Assembly (NCBI GenBank): GCA_964370625.1 | Contig: CAYJKB010000069.1 | Location: 1-7,012, forward strand | Reading direction: 5' to 3' | DNA: 7,012 nt | Source of the DNA: CAYJKB01 sp964370625 | GTDB taxonomy: Bacteria > Bacillota > Clostridia > Oscillospirales > Butyricicoccaceae | Shown: positions 1 to 6,488 of the stretch, one piece after another | Layout of the letters: each line of letters starts with the position of its first letter | Position numbering within the stretch: position 1 is the stretch's first letter | Translations under genes and position numbers: made by a program | The notes under the pieces: model-generated | The model's input: only the letters and a program-made list of their open reading frames with translations | The model's database searches: none | Told to the model about the DNA's origin: nothing

Positions 1-134
1 GGTTAAGTTTGAAAAACATCTTACTTATATAACACAGACCATATTATATTATAGTAATTCTATTAAATCAAAAACTAGCATGTTAAGTTCAAGGTTTGGA
101 TTTTGTGCTATTTACAAGAAGGGAAATTATAAAT

Positions 135-1913
135 ATGAGTAACAAAAAAGAGGGTTTAGAGGATGATAAAATCCTTGAGCTCGATAATAAAATTTTATTA
201 ATAGGCAATCCGAATGTTGGTAAGTCTGTTATATTTTCAGCAATGTCAAATGTACATGTTATGAGCTCAAATTTCGCAGGAACAACGGTTTCATATACAA
301 GTGCAAAAATTAATATTGAGGGTAGAGAGTTTACTCTTATTGATGTTCCTGGTACATATTCATTAAATCCTGTTTCGGAAGCTGAAATGGTTGCAGTGAA
401 TTTTGTTAAATCCTCTGCAAAAGTTGCAATTTGTGTACTTGATGCTACAAATTTGACTCGAAACTTAAATTTAGCATTTGAACTTATGAAACAAGATATT
501 CCAGTTATATTCTCTCTTAATTTAATGGATATTGCTGAGAGAAAAGGTATTAAAATATCTTCTAAGATATTAAGTCAAGAACTTGGTGCTCCTGTTATTG
601 AAACTATAGCTGTTAAAGGTATCGGAATCGATAAAATTAAAACTGCTATTCTAGATATTATTGACAATGAGTCTTGTGCAAGCTGTTCGAAATGTAAATC
701 TGAAAATATTGATATTACACCTAAAACACCGAAGGAAATTTGGGATAAATCTGAGCAAATTAGTAAAAAATGTACCACAAATACAAACCAAAATTTAAAG
801 TTCATAGATAAACTGGGTGAGAACATGGTAAAACCATGGCCAGGAGTTCCAATTTGCCTTTCAATTATAATAGTAGCTTTAGTTATAGTTGTATTCGGAG
901 GAAAAGGACTCAGAGCGGCTGTGTTCACTCCACTTGTTAATGTGATTATTGACTTCTTTGTAAACGTAATTGGTGGCATCGGCTTACCAGAACTAATTAA
1001 TAATATTTTAATTGGAGAATATGGGATTTTTGTAATTGGGTTTGAATGGCCTTTTGGATTAATTTTACCATATGTTACATTATTCTATGTAGTATTCACT
1101 TTCTTAGAAGACTGTGGATTTTTACCGAGAGTAGCTGTATTGTTTGATAACGTTATGAAAAAAATGGGCGTTCAAGGTGGTAGTCTTATAAGTTTAATTA
1201 TGGGATATGGCTGTGCTGTTCCTGCTATTATAGGAACACGAAATGCAACTACTAAAAAAGAGCGTCTAATAATTACAGCGATGGTTTGTTTTGCTGTTCC
1301 GTGTATTTCTCAAACAGGTGCTTTGATTGGACTTTTAGCAGAGCAATCATTCTTACTTCTTCTTTTAATTTTTGCAATTTCACTTTTAGTTATTTTCACA
1401 GTGGGAATTGTTACAGGGAAATTACTTAATGGAAAAGTTGACCCAATTATAATTGAAGTCCCAAACCTATTAATCCCTGAGAAAAAAGCATATGCAAAAA
1501 AATTGATGATTAGACTAAAAGGATTTTTAGTAGAAGCTGAAGGTCCTATGCTTATGGCTGTTGTAATTGCTGCTGTATTTGTTGAAGCAGGTATTTTAAC
1601 AGGATTTGCCTCATTAATAGAACCTGTAGTTTCAGGAATGTTAGGACTTCCAAAAGAGGCTTCTCTGTTTCTGCTTCTAGGTGTTATTAGACGTGAAATG
1701 GCTGTTGCCCCTCTTTTAGGCATGAATCTTAATTCACTTCAATTACTTGTCGGTTGTGTTGTAGCTCTTTTATATATACCTTGTGTATCTGTTTTAGGAG
1801 TTATTGCAAAAGAATTTAATGCTAAAGTAGCTGTTATTATTGGTATATCAACATTTACAGTAGCAATTTTATTAGGAAGTATTATCAATTTAATCGGTAG
1901 TTTATTTATTTAA
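135..1913 (+). CDS. feoB: Divergent short FeoB-type ferrous iron transporter (GTPase plus permease)
   Basis: Predicted inner-membrane Fe(II) uptake protein with an N-terminal cytosolic G domain and a C-terminal permease. Residues are counted from ATG 135, preceded by GAAGGG at 118-123. An in-frame TTG at 96 adds 13 residues but lacks a well-spaced ribosome binding site. G domain: G1 GNPNVGKS at 24-31, G2 GTT near 49-51, G3 DVPG at 70-73, G4 NLMD at 129-132. A linker carries CASCSKC (Cys 181, 184, 187). The permease follows from about residue 238 with many hydrophobic segments: a gate-like GYGCAVPAI at 357-365, a Cys-Pro segment CFAVPCISQTGA at 385-396, and a second gate region with GVIRREMAVAPL (516-527) and IPCVSVLGVIAKEF (548-561). 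At 592 residues it is shorter than usual FeoB (roughly 670-800), and the usual PFMSCSARLPVY-type segment is altered. It is first in a five-gene unit, and no FeoA is seen nearby. The family call is firm; the exact metal is inferred. Confidence 0.88.
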   Translation: MSNKKEGLEDDKILELDNKILLIGNPNVGKSVIFSAMSNVHVMSSNFAGTTVSYTSAKINIEGREFTLIDVPGTYSLNPVSEAEMVAVNFVKSSAKVAICVLDATNLTRNLNLAFELMKQDIPVIFSLNLMDIAERKGIKISSKILSQELGAPVIETIAVKGIGIDKIKTAILDIIDNESCASCSKCKSENIDITPKTPKEIWDKSEQISKKCTTNTNQNLKFIDKLGENMVKPWPGVPICLSIIIVALVIVVFGGKGLRAAVFTPLVNVIIDFFVNVIGGIGLPELINNILIGEYGIFVIGFEWPFGLILPYVTLFYVVFTFLEDCGFLPRVAVLFDNVMKKMGVQGGSLISLIMGYGCAVPAIIGTRNATTKKERLIITAMVCFAVPCISQTGALIGLLAEQSFLLLLLIFAISLLVIFTVGIVTGKLLNGKVDPIIIEVPNLLIPEKKAYAKKLMIRLKGFLVEAEGPMLMAVVIAAVFVEAGILTGFASLIEPVVSGMLGLPKEASLFLLLGVIRREMAVAPLLGMNLNSLQLLVGCVVALLYIPCVSVLGVIAKEFNAKVAVIIGISTFTVAILLGSIINLIGSLFI

Positions 1914-1929
1914 AGGAAATGGTGAAAAC

Positions 1930-2478
1930 ATGCAATTCGTTAATCCAACAAAAATTATTGAAAACTTTATGTGTAAAACTCGTATGTTGCAAAATATGAT
2001 ACTATCATATTATGAACCGATAGTATCAAAAGAAGTATTATTATCTAAAGCAAGTTCAAATGATAAAATTTTATGTGTAGGTGGGGGATATTTTCCTTGT
2101 ACTGCAATTTTATTTCATAAACTTTCTGGTGCAACTGTAACTGTAATTGATAATGATATGGATGCAGTTGAAAAATCGACTGATTTAATTGCAAAATTAG
2201 GACTTCAAGATAAAGTGATTGTCAAATACACCGATGGTATTGATATATCAGGTAAAGAATTTGATATTATACATATTGCTATGCAAATTTCACCAAAAGA
2301 AAAAGTATTTAAACATATTCATTCTACAATGCGTGAGGATTCAAAGATATTAGTAAGAACTCCTAAAGAGCATTTAGAGCGTGGATATCAACCATTCAAA
2401 GATATTTGTCAAAATTTAAGTTCAGTTAAACAACCATTTTTCAGCAACATTGATAAAACTATGTTATATGTAAGGTAA
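1930..2478 (+). CDS. Small SAM-dependent transferase resembling the nicotianamine synthase catalytic core
   Basis: A 182-residue Rossmann-fold protein with no signal peptide, so probably cytosolic. The SAM-binding loop is CVGGGYFPCTAIL (residues 49-61), followed by an acidic strand end VIDND (72-76), a second acidic site TDGID (101-105) and the segment DIIHIAMQISPKEKV (112-126). Loop and spacing resemble nicotianamine synthases, which have GSGPLPLTSI at this place, an FDID strand and a later 'eK..v..H....M..ga.l..R' stretch; here KVFKHIHSTMREDSKILVR lies at 125-143. Those enzymes, including bacterial CntL, move the 3-amino-3-carboxypropyl group of SAM onto amines to make metallophores. This protein is much shorter than plant NAS (about 320) or CntL (about 270), so the substrate is unknown. 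A plain methyltransferase, for example on a lipid head group, remains possible. It starts 16 bases after the feoB stop, with AAAGGA at 1912-1917, and ends 2 bases before the next gene. Confidence 0.75.
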   Translation: MQFVNPTKIIENFMCKTRMLQNMILSYYEPIVSKEVLLSKASSNDKILCVGGGYFPCTAILFHKLSGATVTVIDNDMDAVEKSTDLIAKLGLQDKVIVKYTDGIDISGKEFDIIHIAMQISPKEKVFKHIHSTMREDSKILVRTPKEHLERGYQPFKDICQNLSSVKQPFFSNIDKTMLYVR

Positions 2479-2480
2479 AT

Positions 2481-3464
2481 ATGCTGAAGAAAAATATCTT
2501 AAAGGTTTTAGGTAATATTTTAATTGTTGGGCTATTTATATATTTGATTTTAAACACTGATTTTGGTGAAATTTTTAATGCTTTAAGAAAAGCTCATGTT
2601 TTACATTTTGCAGGCTTGATTACACTGCAATTTTTCACTCAATTTCTACTTATTTTGCAATGGCATAGAATATCTAAAAAAGTATTAGAAACAGGTTCCT
2701 TTAGTAAAATTTCATATGTTTTCACAAAAGGCTCAGTGATAGAAGCCATAACACCTGGGGCAAAAATTGGTGGAGAAGCGACAAGGCTTTATTACTTGAA
2801 AAAGATTTTAAATGCACCTACGGATAAAGCGATAAATATTATTTTGATACAAAAAAGTATTAGTATGAGTGTTTTAATGCTAGTCTGTATTGTATGCTTA
2901 ATGGATTTAAGTCGGCACATAAAAAAACTAATAGGACTCCCATTTCAAATTGCCATAATGGCTATTTTTCTAAGTCTTGTACTTTTGATGATAACGTCAT
3001 TGCTATTTTCAAGCAGAGTTTCAACACTGCTTTCAAAATCAGAGAATACCTTTGTGCAAAAAATAAATAAATTCATACTTTCTTATTCAAAATCTGTAAT
3101 AAGCATTGGAAAAAAAGAATGGATTATACAGTTTTTAATTTCGATAATGGTATGGGTGCTATTCCCCGTGAAAATGTATATTTTAGTTAAATCATTTGAT
3201 TTAAATCTTGATTTAGAACTTACAACTGCAATAACTATGACATCATATATGATGGGAATGTTACCCATTACACCTGGTGGACTTGGAACTTTTGAGGCGA
3301 CAATGCTTGCACTCCTTTCAGTATTCACTACTAGAAACGGGGTAGGTGTTGCAATTACTATAATATTTAGATTTGTAACTTTTTGGTTTGTAATCATAGG
3401 GAGTTTTATCTATTCATCAATTTACGAACTGCTTAAAATAGGAGAAAAAAATGTCCAGAAATGA
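2481..3464 (+). CDS. UPF0104 / LPG-synthase transmembrane-domain family protein (flippase-like)
   Basis: A multi-pass integral membrane protein of 327 residues with about seven to eight hydrophobic segments: 10-26, 42-60, 118-140, 153-176, 214-236, 246-262, 268-283 and 287-312. Two family-like loops are visible: ITPGAKIGGEATR at 90-102 and PITPGGLGTFEA at 262-273. These match the membrane half of lysyl-phosphatidylglycerol synthase/flippase (MprF) and the stand-alone UPF0104 proteins. No aminoacyltransferase domain follows, so this is the membrane part alone; such proteins are thought to move or bind lipids. The start lies 2 bases after the previous stop, with TAAGG at 2471-2475 inside the upstream gene, suggesting translational coupling. 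It overlaps the next gene by 14 bases and ends with TGA. Next to a PssA-like enzyme, a role in handling that enzyme's lipid product is a reasonable inference. Substrate unknown. Confidence 0.82.
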   Translation: MLKKNILKVLGNILIVGLFIYLILNTDFGEIFNALRKAHVLHFAGLITLQFFTQFLLILQWHRISKKVLETGSFSKISYVFTKGSVIEAITPGAKIGGEATRLYYLKKILNAPTDKAINIILIQKSISMSVLMLVCIVCLMDLSRHIKKLIGLPFQIAIMAIFLSLVLLMITSLLFSSRVSTLLSKSENTFVQKINKFILSYSKSVISIGKKEWIIQFLISIMVWVLFPVKMYILVKSFDLNLDLELTTAITMTSYMMGMLPITPGGLGTFEATMLALLSVFTTRNGVGVAITIIFRFVTFWFVIIGSFIYSSIYELLKIGEKNVQK

Positions 3465-4017
3465 TATAATTAAAAATATACCCAATTGTTGCACACTTGC
3501 AAATGCTGTATGTGGAATAATCGCTTTACTCGTAGCAGTATTCTATGCGTCAACTTCGGCATACTTTGTTTCATGTTTGCTAATTGCTATCGGAGTAGTA
3601 TTTGATAGCATTGACGGACGGCTTGCAAGAAGATTAAAGGTATCTTCTCCATTTGGAAAAGAGTTAGATAGCTTCGCAGACCTAATCACATTTGTGATAA
3701 CACCTATGTGTATCTTTTTGTCTATGCACTCAGAGGGACAAGCAAAATTAGTTACAGTCATTGAAATTCTTATTGCAGCTTTTTATATTTCTTGTGGCAT
3801 TTTCCGTTTAGCAAGATATAATGTTGGTGATTATTCTAACCATTTTGTAGGTCTTCCAACTACCAGTGCAGGTCTTTTAATGAGTTTATTTATTTTACTT
3901 TCAAACTGCTTTGTAAAAAGTTGGAGTGGTAACTTTGTATATAGCATTCTAAGTTATACATTTATAATTATATTAGGTATTGCAATGGTTTCAAAATTTG
4001 AAACCAAACGCATTTAA
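3451..4017 (+). CDS. pssA: CDP-alcohol phosphatidyltransferase, PssA-like (CDP-diacylglycerol-serine O-phosphatidyltransferase)
   Basis: Membrane enzyme expected to join CDP-diacylglycerol to a small alcohol, serine if it is a true PssA, releasing CMP. The complete family signature D(x)2DG(x)2AR(x)8G(x)3D(x)3D is present: D52, D55-G56, A59-R60, G69, D73 and D77. The N-terminus KNIPNCCTLANAVCGIIAL (8-26) is typical of the Gram-positive PssA branch, which opens with an IPN.LTL...CG pattern. About six hydrophobic segments follow, and the 188-residue length fits (B. subtilis PssA is about 177). AGGAGA at 3440-3445 precedes the ATG, and the gene overlaps the upstream stop by 14 bases, so the two are probably coupled. 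No phosphatidylserine decarboxylase (psd) follows, although psd is a common partner. A dedicated alcohol acceptor other than serine cannot be excluded. Confidence 0.87.
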   Translation: MSRNDIIKNIPNCCTLANAVCGIIALLVAVFYASTSAYFVSCLLIAIGVVFDSIDGRLARRLKVSSPFGKELDSFADLITFVITPMCIFLSMHSEGQAKLVTVIEILIAAFYISCGIFRLARYNVGDYSNHFVGLPTTSAGLLMSLFILLSNCFVKSWSGNFVYSILSYTFIIILGIAMVSKFETKRI

Positions 4018-4018
4018 T

Positions 4019-4041
4019 GGAGGATGCACTTGAAATTTTAA
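4019..4041 (+). other. Strong ribosome binding site and start cut off by an in-frame TAA
   Basis: GGAGGA at 4019-4024 is followed five bases later by TTG (4030), an ideal spacing. The codons read TTG AAA TTT TAA AAA AAG AAA, in frame with the hydrolase, so translation from here ends after three codons. The upstream pssA-like stop (4015-4017) is also in this frame. Reinitiation at TTG 4060, a nonsense mutation or a sequence error could each explain the arrangement. Confidence 0.7.
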
Positions 4042-4059
4042 AAAAAGAAATTACTTATT

Positions 4060-5067
4060 TTGTCAATAGTAATACTAATTATATTTTTTATTATTCCATC
4101 AATTATAACAGTATTTACACATAATTATTACTTTGATAAGCGAATAAATCATAAAAATAATTATTATGAATATCTATCAGGGTTAAACCAAGATTTTATA
4201 AAAGAAAATGTATCTTTTGTTTCAAATAATGGTCAAGAATTGCATGGTGCATTTTACAGTCAAAAAGGCAATGATACGCCAAAAGGTCTTATAATATGGG
4301 TGCATGGAATGTTTTTAAACCATGAAAACTATTTAGCTGAAATAGAATGGTTGACACGTGAAAATTATGTTGTATTCTCATATGATAACACTGGTGTAGA
4401 TGATAGTGAAGGGGATAGTTTAGTTGGGCTATCTCAAGCTCCAATTGATTTAAGCTATGCATTAAATCACCTACATGAAAATGAGATTTATAGCGGTATT
4501 CCTCATATTCTGATAGGTCATTCTTGGGGTGGTTTTGCAGTTTCATCCGTATATGAATTGCCTGTATCTTATGAGGTTGATGGGATTATTTCTCTTGCAG
4601 GATTTTGGCAAAATATTAATGTGATTGAAGATATTGCAAGCAATCATATAGGGAATTTTGTTGTGTTTATGCATCCTGCACTTATGTTATATGAATATAT
4701 GCTGTTTGGCGAAAATTCTTCTTTAGATGGAATTTCGGGGCTTTCAAATTTAGAAGCTCCAGTTTTAATGATATATAGTGTAGATGATGAAGTTGTAGAT
4801 TTTGATGGGAATTATACAGTTTTTAAAGAATATTTTGAAAATAATCCTCGATTTACATTTAAAGAATATCAAGATGCTGGACATAAACTTACGATAAAAG
4901 CTGAGTCTTATGATAAAATACATGATATTATGCATCATCAACTTGAATATAGCGAGGACAGTGGCGAGTTTATTACACTCGAGGAAGAACGACATTCATT
5001 AATATTAGATTTCAACTTAGATGTGATGAATGATATTTTGAATTTTTGCAATAATATTTGTCAGTAA
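4060..5067 (+). CDS. Membrane-anchored alpha/beta hydrolase (lysophospholipase/monoacylglycerol-lipase-like)
   Basis: An alpha/beta-hydrolase of the Hydrolase_4/S33 type. The open frame begins at TTG 4060 with a hydrophobic N-terminal anchor (residues 2-20), so the catalytic part is probably outside the membrane. Oxyanion-hole region VHGMFLNHENY lies at 81-91; nucleophile elbow GHSWGG at 153-158 (Ser155); acid in YSVDDEVV at 239-246 (probably Asp243); His275 in DAGHKL. The complete triad argues for an active enzyme; an ester such as a lysolipid or acylglycerol is a guess from family and neighbours. The start is odd: GGAGGA at 4019-4024 sits correctly for ATG 4024 or TTG 4030, both in this frame, but TAA at 4039-4041 blocks them. 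With that codon as sense, the protein would begin MKF-x-KKKLLIL, a normal positive-then-hydrophobic anchor. TTG 4060 has no good ribosome binding site. The gene is last before a terminator. Confidence 0.8.
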   Translation: MSIVILIIFFIIPSIITVFTHNYYFDKRINHKNNYYEYLSGLNQDFIKENVSFVSNNGQELHGAFYSQKGNDTPKGLIIWVHGMFLNHENYLAEIEWLTRENYVVFSYDNTGVDDSEGDSLVGLSQAPIDLSYALNHLHENEIYSGIPHILIGHSWGGFAVSSVYELPVSYEVDGIISLAGFWQNINVIEDIASNHIGNFVVFMHPALMLYEYMLFGENSSLDGISGLSNLEAPVLMIYSVDDEVVDFDGNYTVFKEYFENNPRFTFKEYQDAGHKLTIKAESYDKIHDIMHHQLEYSEDSGEFITLEEERHSLILDFNLDVMNDILNFCNNICQ

Positions 5068-5090
5068 TATTATTAATTGAATATTAGTTT

Positions 5091-5127
5091 TAAAAGCAAC
5101 ACTTAATGTAAAGTGTTGTTTTTATTA
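5091..5127 (+). terminator. Rho-independent terminator ending the five-gene unit
   Basis: A perfect 8-bp stem, CAACACTT (5097-5104) with AAGTGTTG (5111-5118), encloses the six-base loop AATGTA. Flanking G-T and A-T pairs can lengthen the stem. TTTTT begins at 5119, followed by ATTATT. It starts 24 bases after the hydrolase stop and separates the membrane/iron unit from the dockerin-cohesin unit. Confidence 0.88.
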
Positions 5128-5213
5128 TTGTTAAAATTCTGATATGCTGATGATTAATTAATAATTTGCTTACAAAATGTTCATACTTTTTCGACACAAT
5201 TACTAAAATAATA

Positions 5214-5242
5214 TTGATTGTTTTATGCGATTAGTATATACT
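5214..5242 (+). promoter_or_regulatory. Probable sigma-A promoter for the dockerin-cohesin unit
   Basis: TTGATT at 5214-5219 as -35 and TATACT at 5237-5242 as -10 are separated by 17 bases. This predicts a transcript start near 5249 and a leader of about 47 bases. It lies between the terminator and a strong ribosome binding site (AAAGGAGAG, 5281-5289). The rest of the 228-base gap (5128-5213) shows only AT-rich sequence with no recognised element. Called from consensus match and position only. Confidence 0.55.
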
Positions 5243-5270
5243 AACAGTTGGTTAGTTCATTATAACTAAC
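5231..5270. promoter_or_regulatory. Cluster of inverted TTAGT repeats: possible operator and leader hairpin
   Basis: TTAGTATATACTAA (5231-5244) is a perfect 14-bp palindrome covering the proposed -10 box. It is followed by GTTAGTT (5251-5257) and its complement AACTAAC (5264-5270), a 7-bp inverted repeat with a six-base loop. Four TTAGT/ACTAA half-sites therefore alternate in 40 bases. The first pair could be a repressor operator over the -10. The second pair could be another operator or a hairpin close to the mRNA 5' end. The regulator is not in the window. Confidence 0.5.
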
Positions 5271-5295
5271 TATTTTAAAAAAAGGAGAGAAAAGC

Positions 5296-6468
5296 ATGCA
5301 AAACAAGTATAAACTCTTGACTAAGGGAGGCGTTGTTGCATTTTCAATGTTATTAACAGTATCTACTGTTAGTTTAAATGTATCAGCAACAGAGCAAACA
5401 TTGACATTAACAACTGATGATAGTGACAACAAAATAACATATGGTGATGAAATTAAAGTTACTGCAACAAGTTTTGAAAATCAAACTGGAACTGTTGTTT
5501 TTAGCGTAGATGATTATAGTAGTGGAAATATTTCTGTATCTAATGGTTTAGCAGAAATTACATTCGATAATGAAGAATTAAAAGCAGGTAGCAACGAGAT
5601 TACGGCTACATTCACACCAGAAAATTCTGGAGAAGATGACGTGGAAAGCGGTTCAATCAATATTATAGTTAATAAAAAAGAAATTACTGCAAACTTAAAC
5701 ACAGAAATAAGTGTAGATGATAATCTGCCGACTACTGATGATATTATATTTGATGAAATCTTACAAGGAGAAACACCTTCCGTTACAGGTTAACTTAAAT
5801 TCTTTAATGGTGAAAATGAGATTTCAGATACAGATATAGCAGGTAAATATACGATTTCTTTTGAAAACCTAGAGTTAGATAATTACACAATTTCAAACAA
5901 TAGTAAAGGTGAATTGACAATCACTGAGAGAGATGAAAGCGAAGAAGAATTACCAGAAGAGGGAGTTACTTCAAGTATTGCCGATGCATATATTCTAGAA
6001 AAAGATGGAAATTACACAATTGCACTTGATAATGCTGAATTTATTACATCAGTAAAAATTACAATGAGCAATATTGTTCCTTCAGCACAGGCGAAAAACG
6101 GATTTTCAATTATATCTCAAGATGATTATTCAGTTACGTTAGCTTATTTATCTGGTAGTTTTGATACTGAAGAATTATCAGCAATTATAACGTTTGCTGA
6201 TGAGGTTGAGGTTGAAAAGATTGAAGTTGCAAGCAATACTTCAAATAACTCTCAAATTTCTATAAGAGAGATGAATAATAATGATAGACTTTCAAAACTT
6301 GACCTAAATAGTGATGGTAATATAGATTTACGTGATTTTTCATCAATTTCAAATTATTTCGGAATGACATTTAGAGATGATAAATGGAATGATTTTGGAG
6401 ATGTTTTGGATACAAATTGCGATGAAATATTTGATGTAGCAGATGTAATTGCTATAATTGCAGGCTAA
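5296..6468 (+). pseudogene. Secreted Ig/MBG-like dockerin protein, interrupted by in-frame TAA
   Basis: One frame of 390 codons, broken by TAA at codon 166. ATG 5296 follows AAAGGAGAG. Residues 1-31 form a signal peptide ending in VSA. A bacterial Ig-like beta domain spans about 45-127 (ITYGDEIKVTA, then LKAGSNEITATFTP). From about 128 a second, MBG/YDG-like repeat starts (NKKEITANL) and continues past the stop to about 210, with GKYTISFENLELDNYTISN after it. An acidic linker (about 211-223), an unassigned beta-rich module (225-307) and a type I dockerin (334-390) follow. Dockerin calcium loops are DLNSDGNIDLRD (from 336) and DTNCDEIFDVAD (from 372), both with D/N/D/D/D at positions 1, 3, 5, 9 and 12. 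As read, only the 165-residue secreted N-terminal part (5296-5793) is made, without the dockerin. No ribosome binding site is seen for the second part; its open frame's first candidate start is TTG 5914. Intact, it would attach to a cohesin on a cellulosome or cell surface. Confidence 0.8.
5791..5793 (+). other. In-frame TAA splitting the dockerin protein
   Basis: The stop lies in the middle of a repeat domain, between PSVTG and LKFFNGENE. The same frame stays open for another 224 codons and ends with a complete dockerin. A single base change (for example to AAA or GAA) restores it. There is no frame change on either side, so an indel is not the cause. Confidence 0.85.
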
Positions 6469-6488
6469 TTATAAAATAGGAGTTTGAA

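Noticed and set aside
96..134. TTG 96 as start of the feoB-like gene
   Set aside because: The nearby AAGG (91-94) is too close, the added residues are not family-like, and ATG 135 has a better-placed GAAGGG.
2..142. Open frame from the window edge to TAA at 140-142 on the + strand, as the possible end of an upstream gene
   Set aside because: Only 46 codons in AT-rich sequence. It overlaps the feoB-like start and resembles neither FeoA nor any other family I recognise.
575..979. Minus-strand open frames within the feoB-like, lipid and hydrolase genes
   Set aside because: They sit antisense to well-supported genes, lack ribosome binding sites and recognisable domains, and read as low-complexity shadows.
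3451..5067. PssA-hydrolase fusion, since both lie in one frame
   Set aside because: Two TAA codons lie between them, a strong ribosome binding site sits in the gap, and the PssA-like part ends at its normal length.
4015..5793. TAA reassigned as a sense codon, explaining both internal stops
   Set aside because: TAA ends the feoB-like, NAS-like, pssA-like and hydrolase genes at natural family lengths, followed by ribosome binding sites or a terminator. Two local interruptions are better explained singly.
5914..6468. Independent gene starting at TTG 5914 for the dockerin part
   Set aside because: No ribosome binding site or signal peptide. A secreted dockerin needs one, and the sequence continues the interrupted upstream domain in the same frame.
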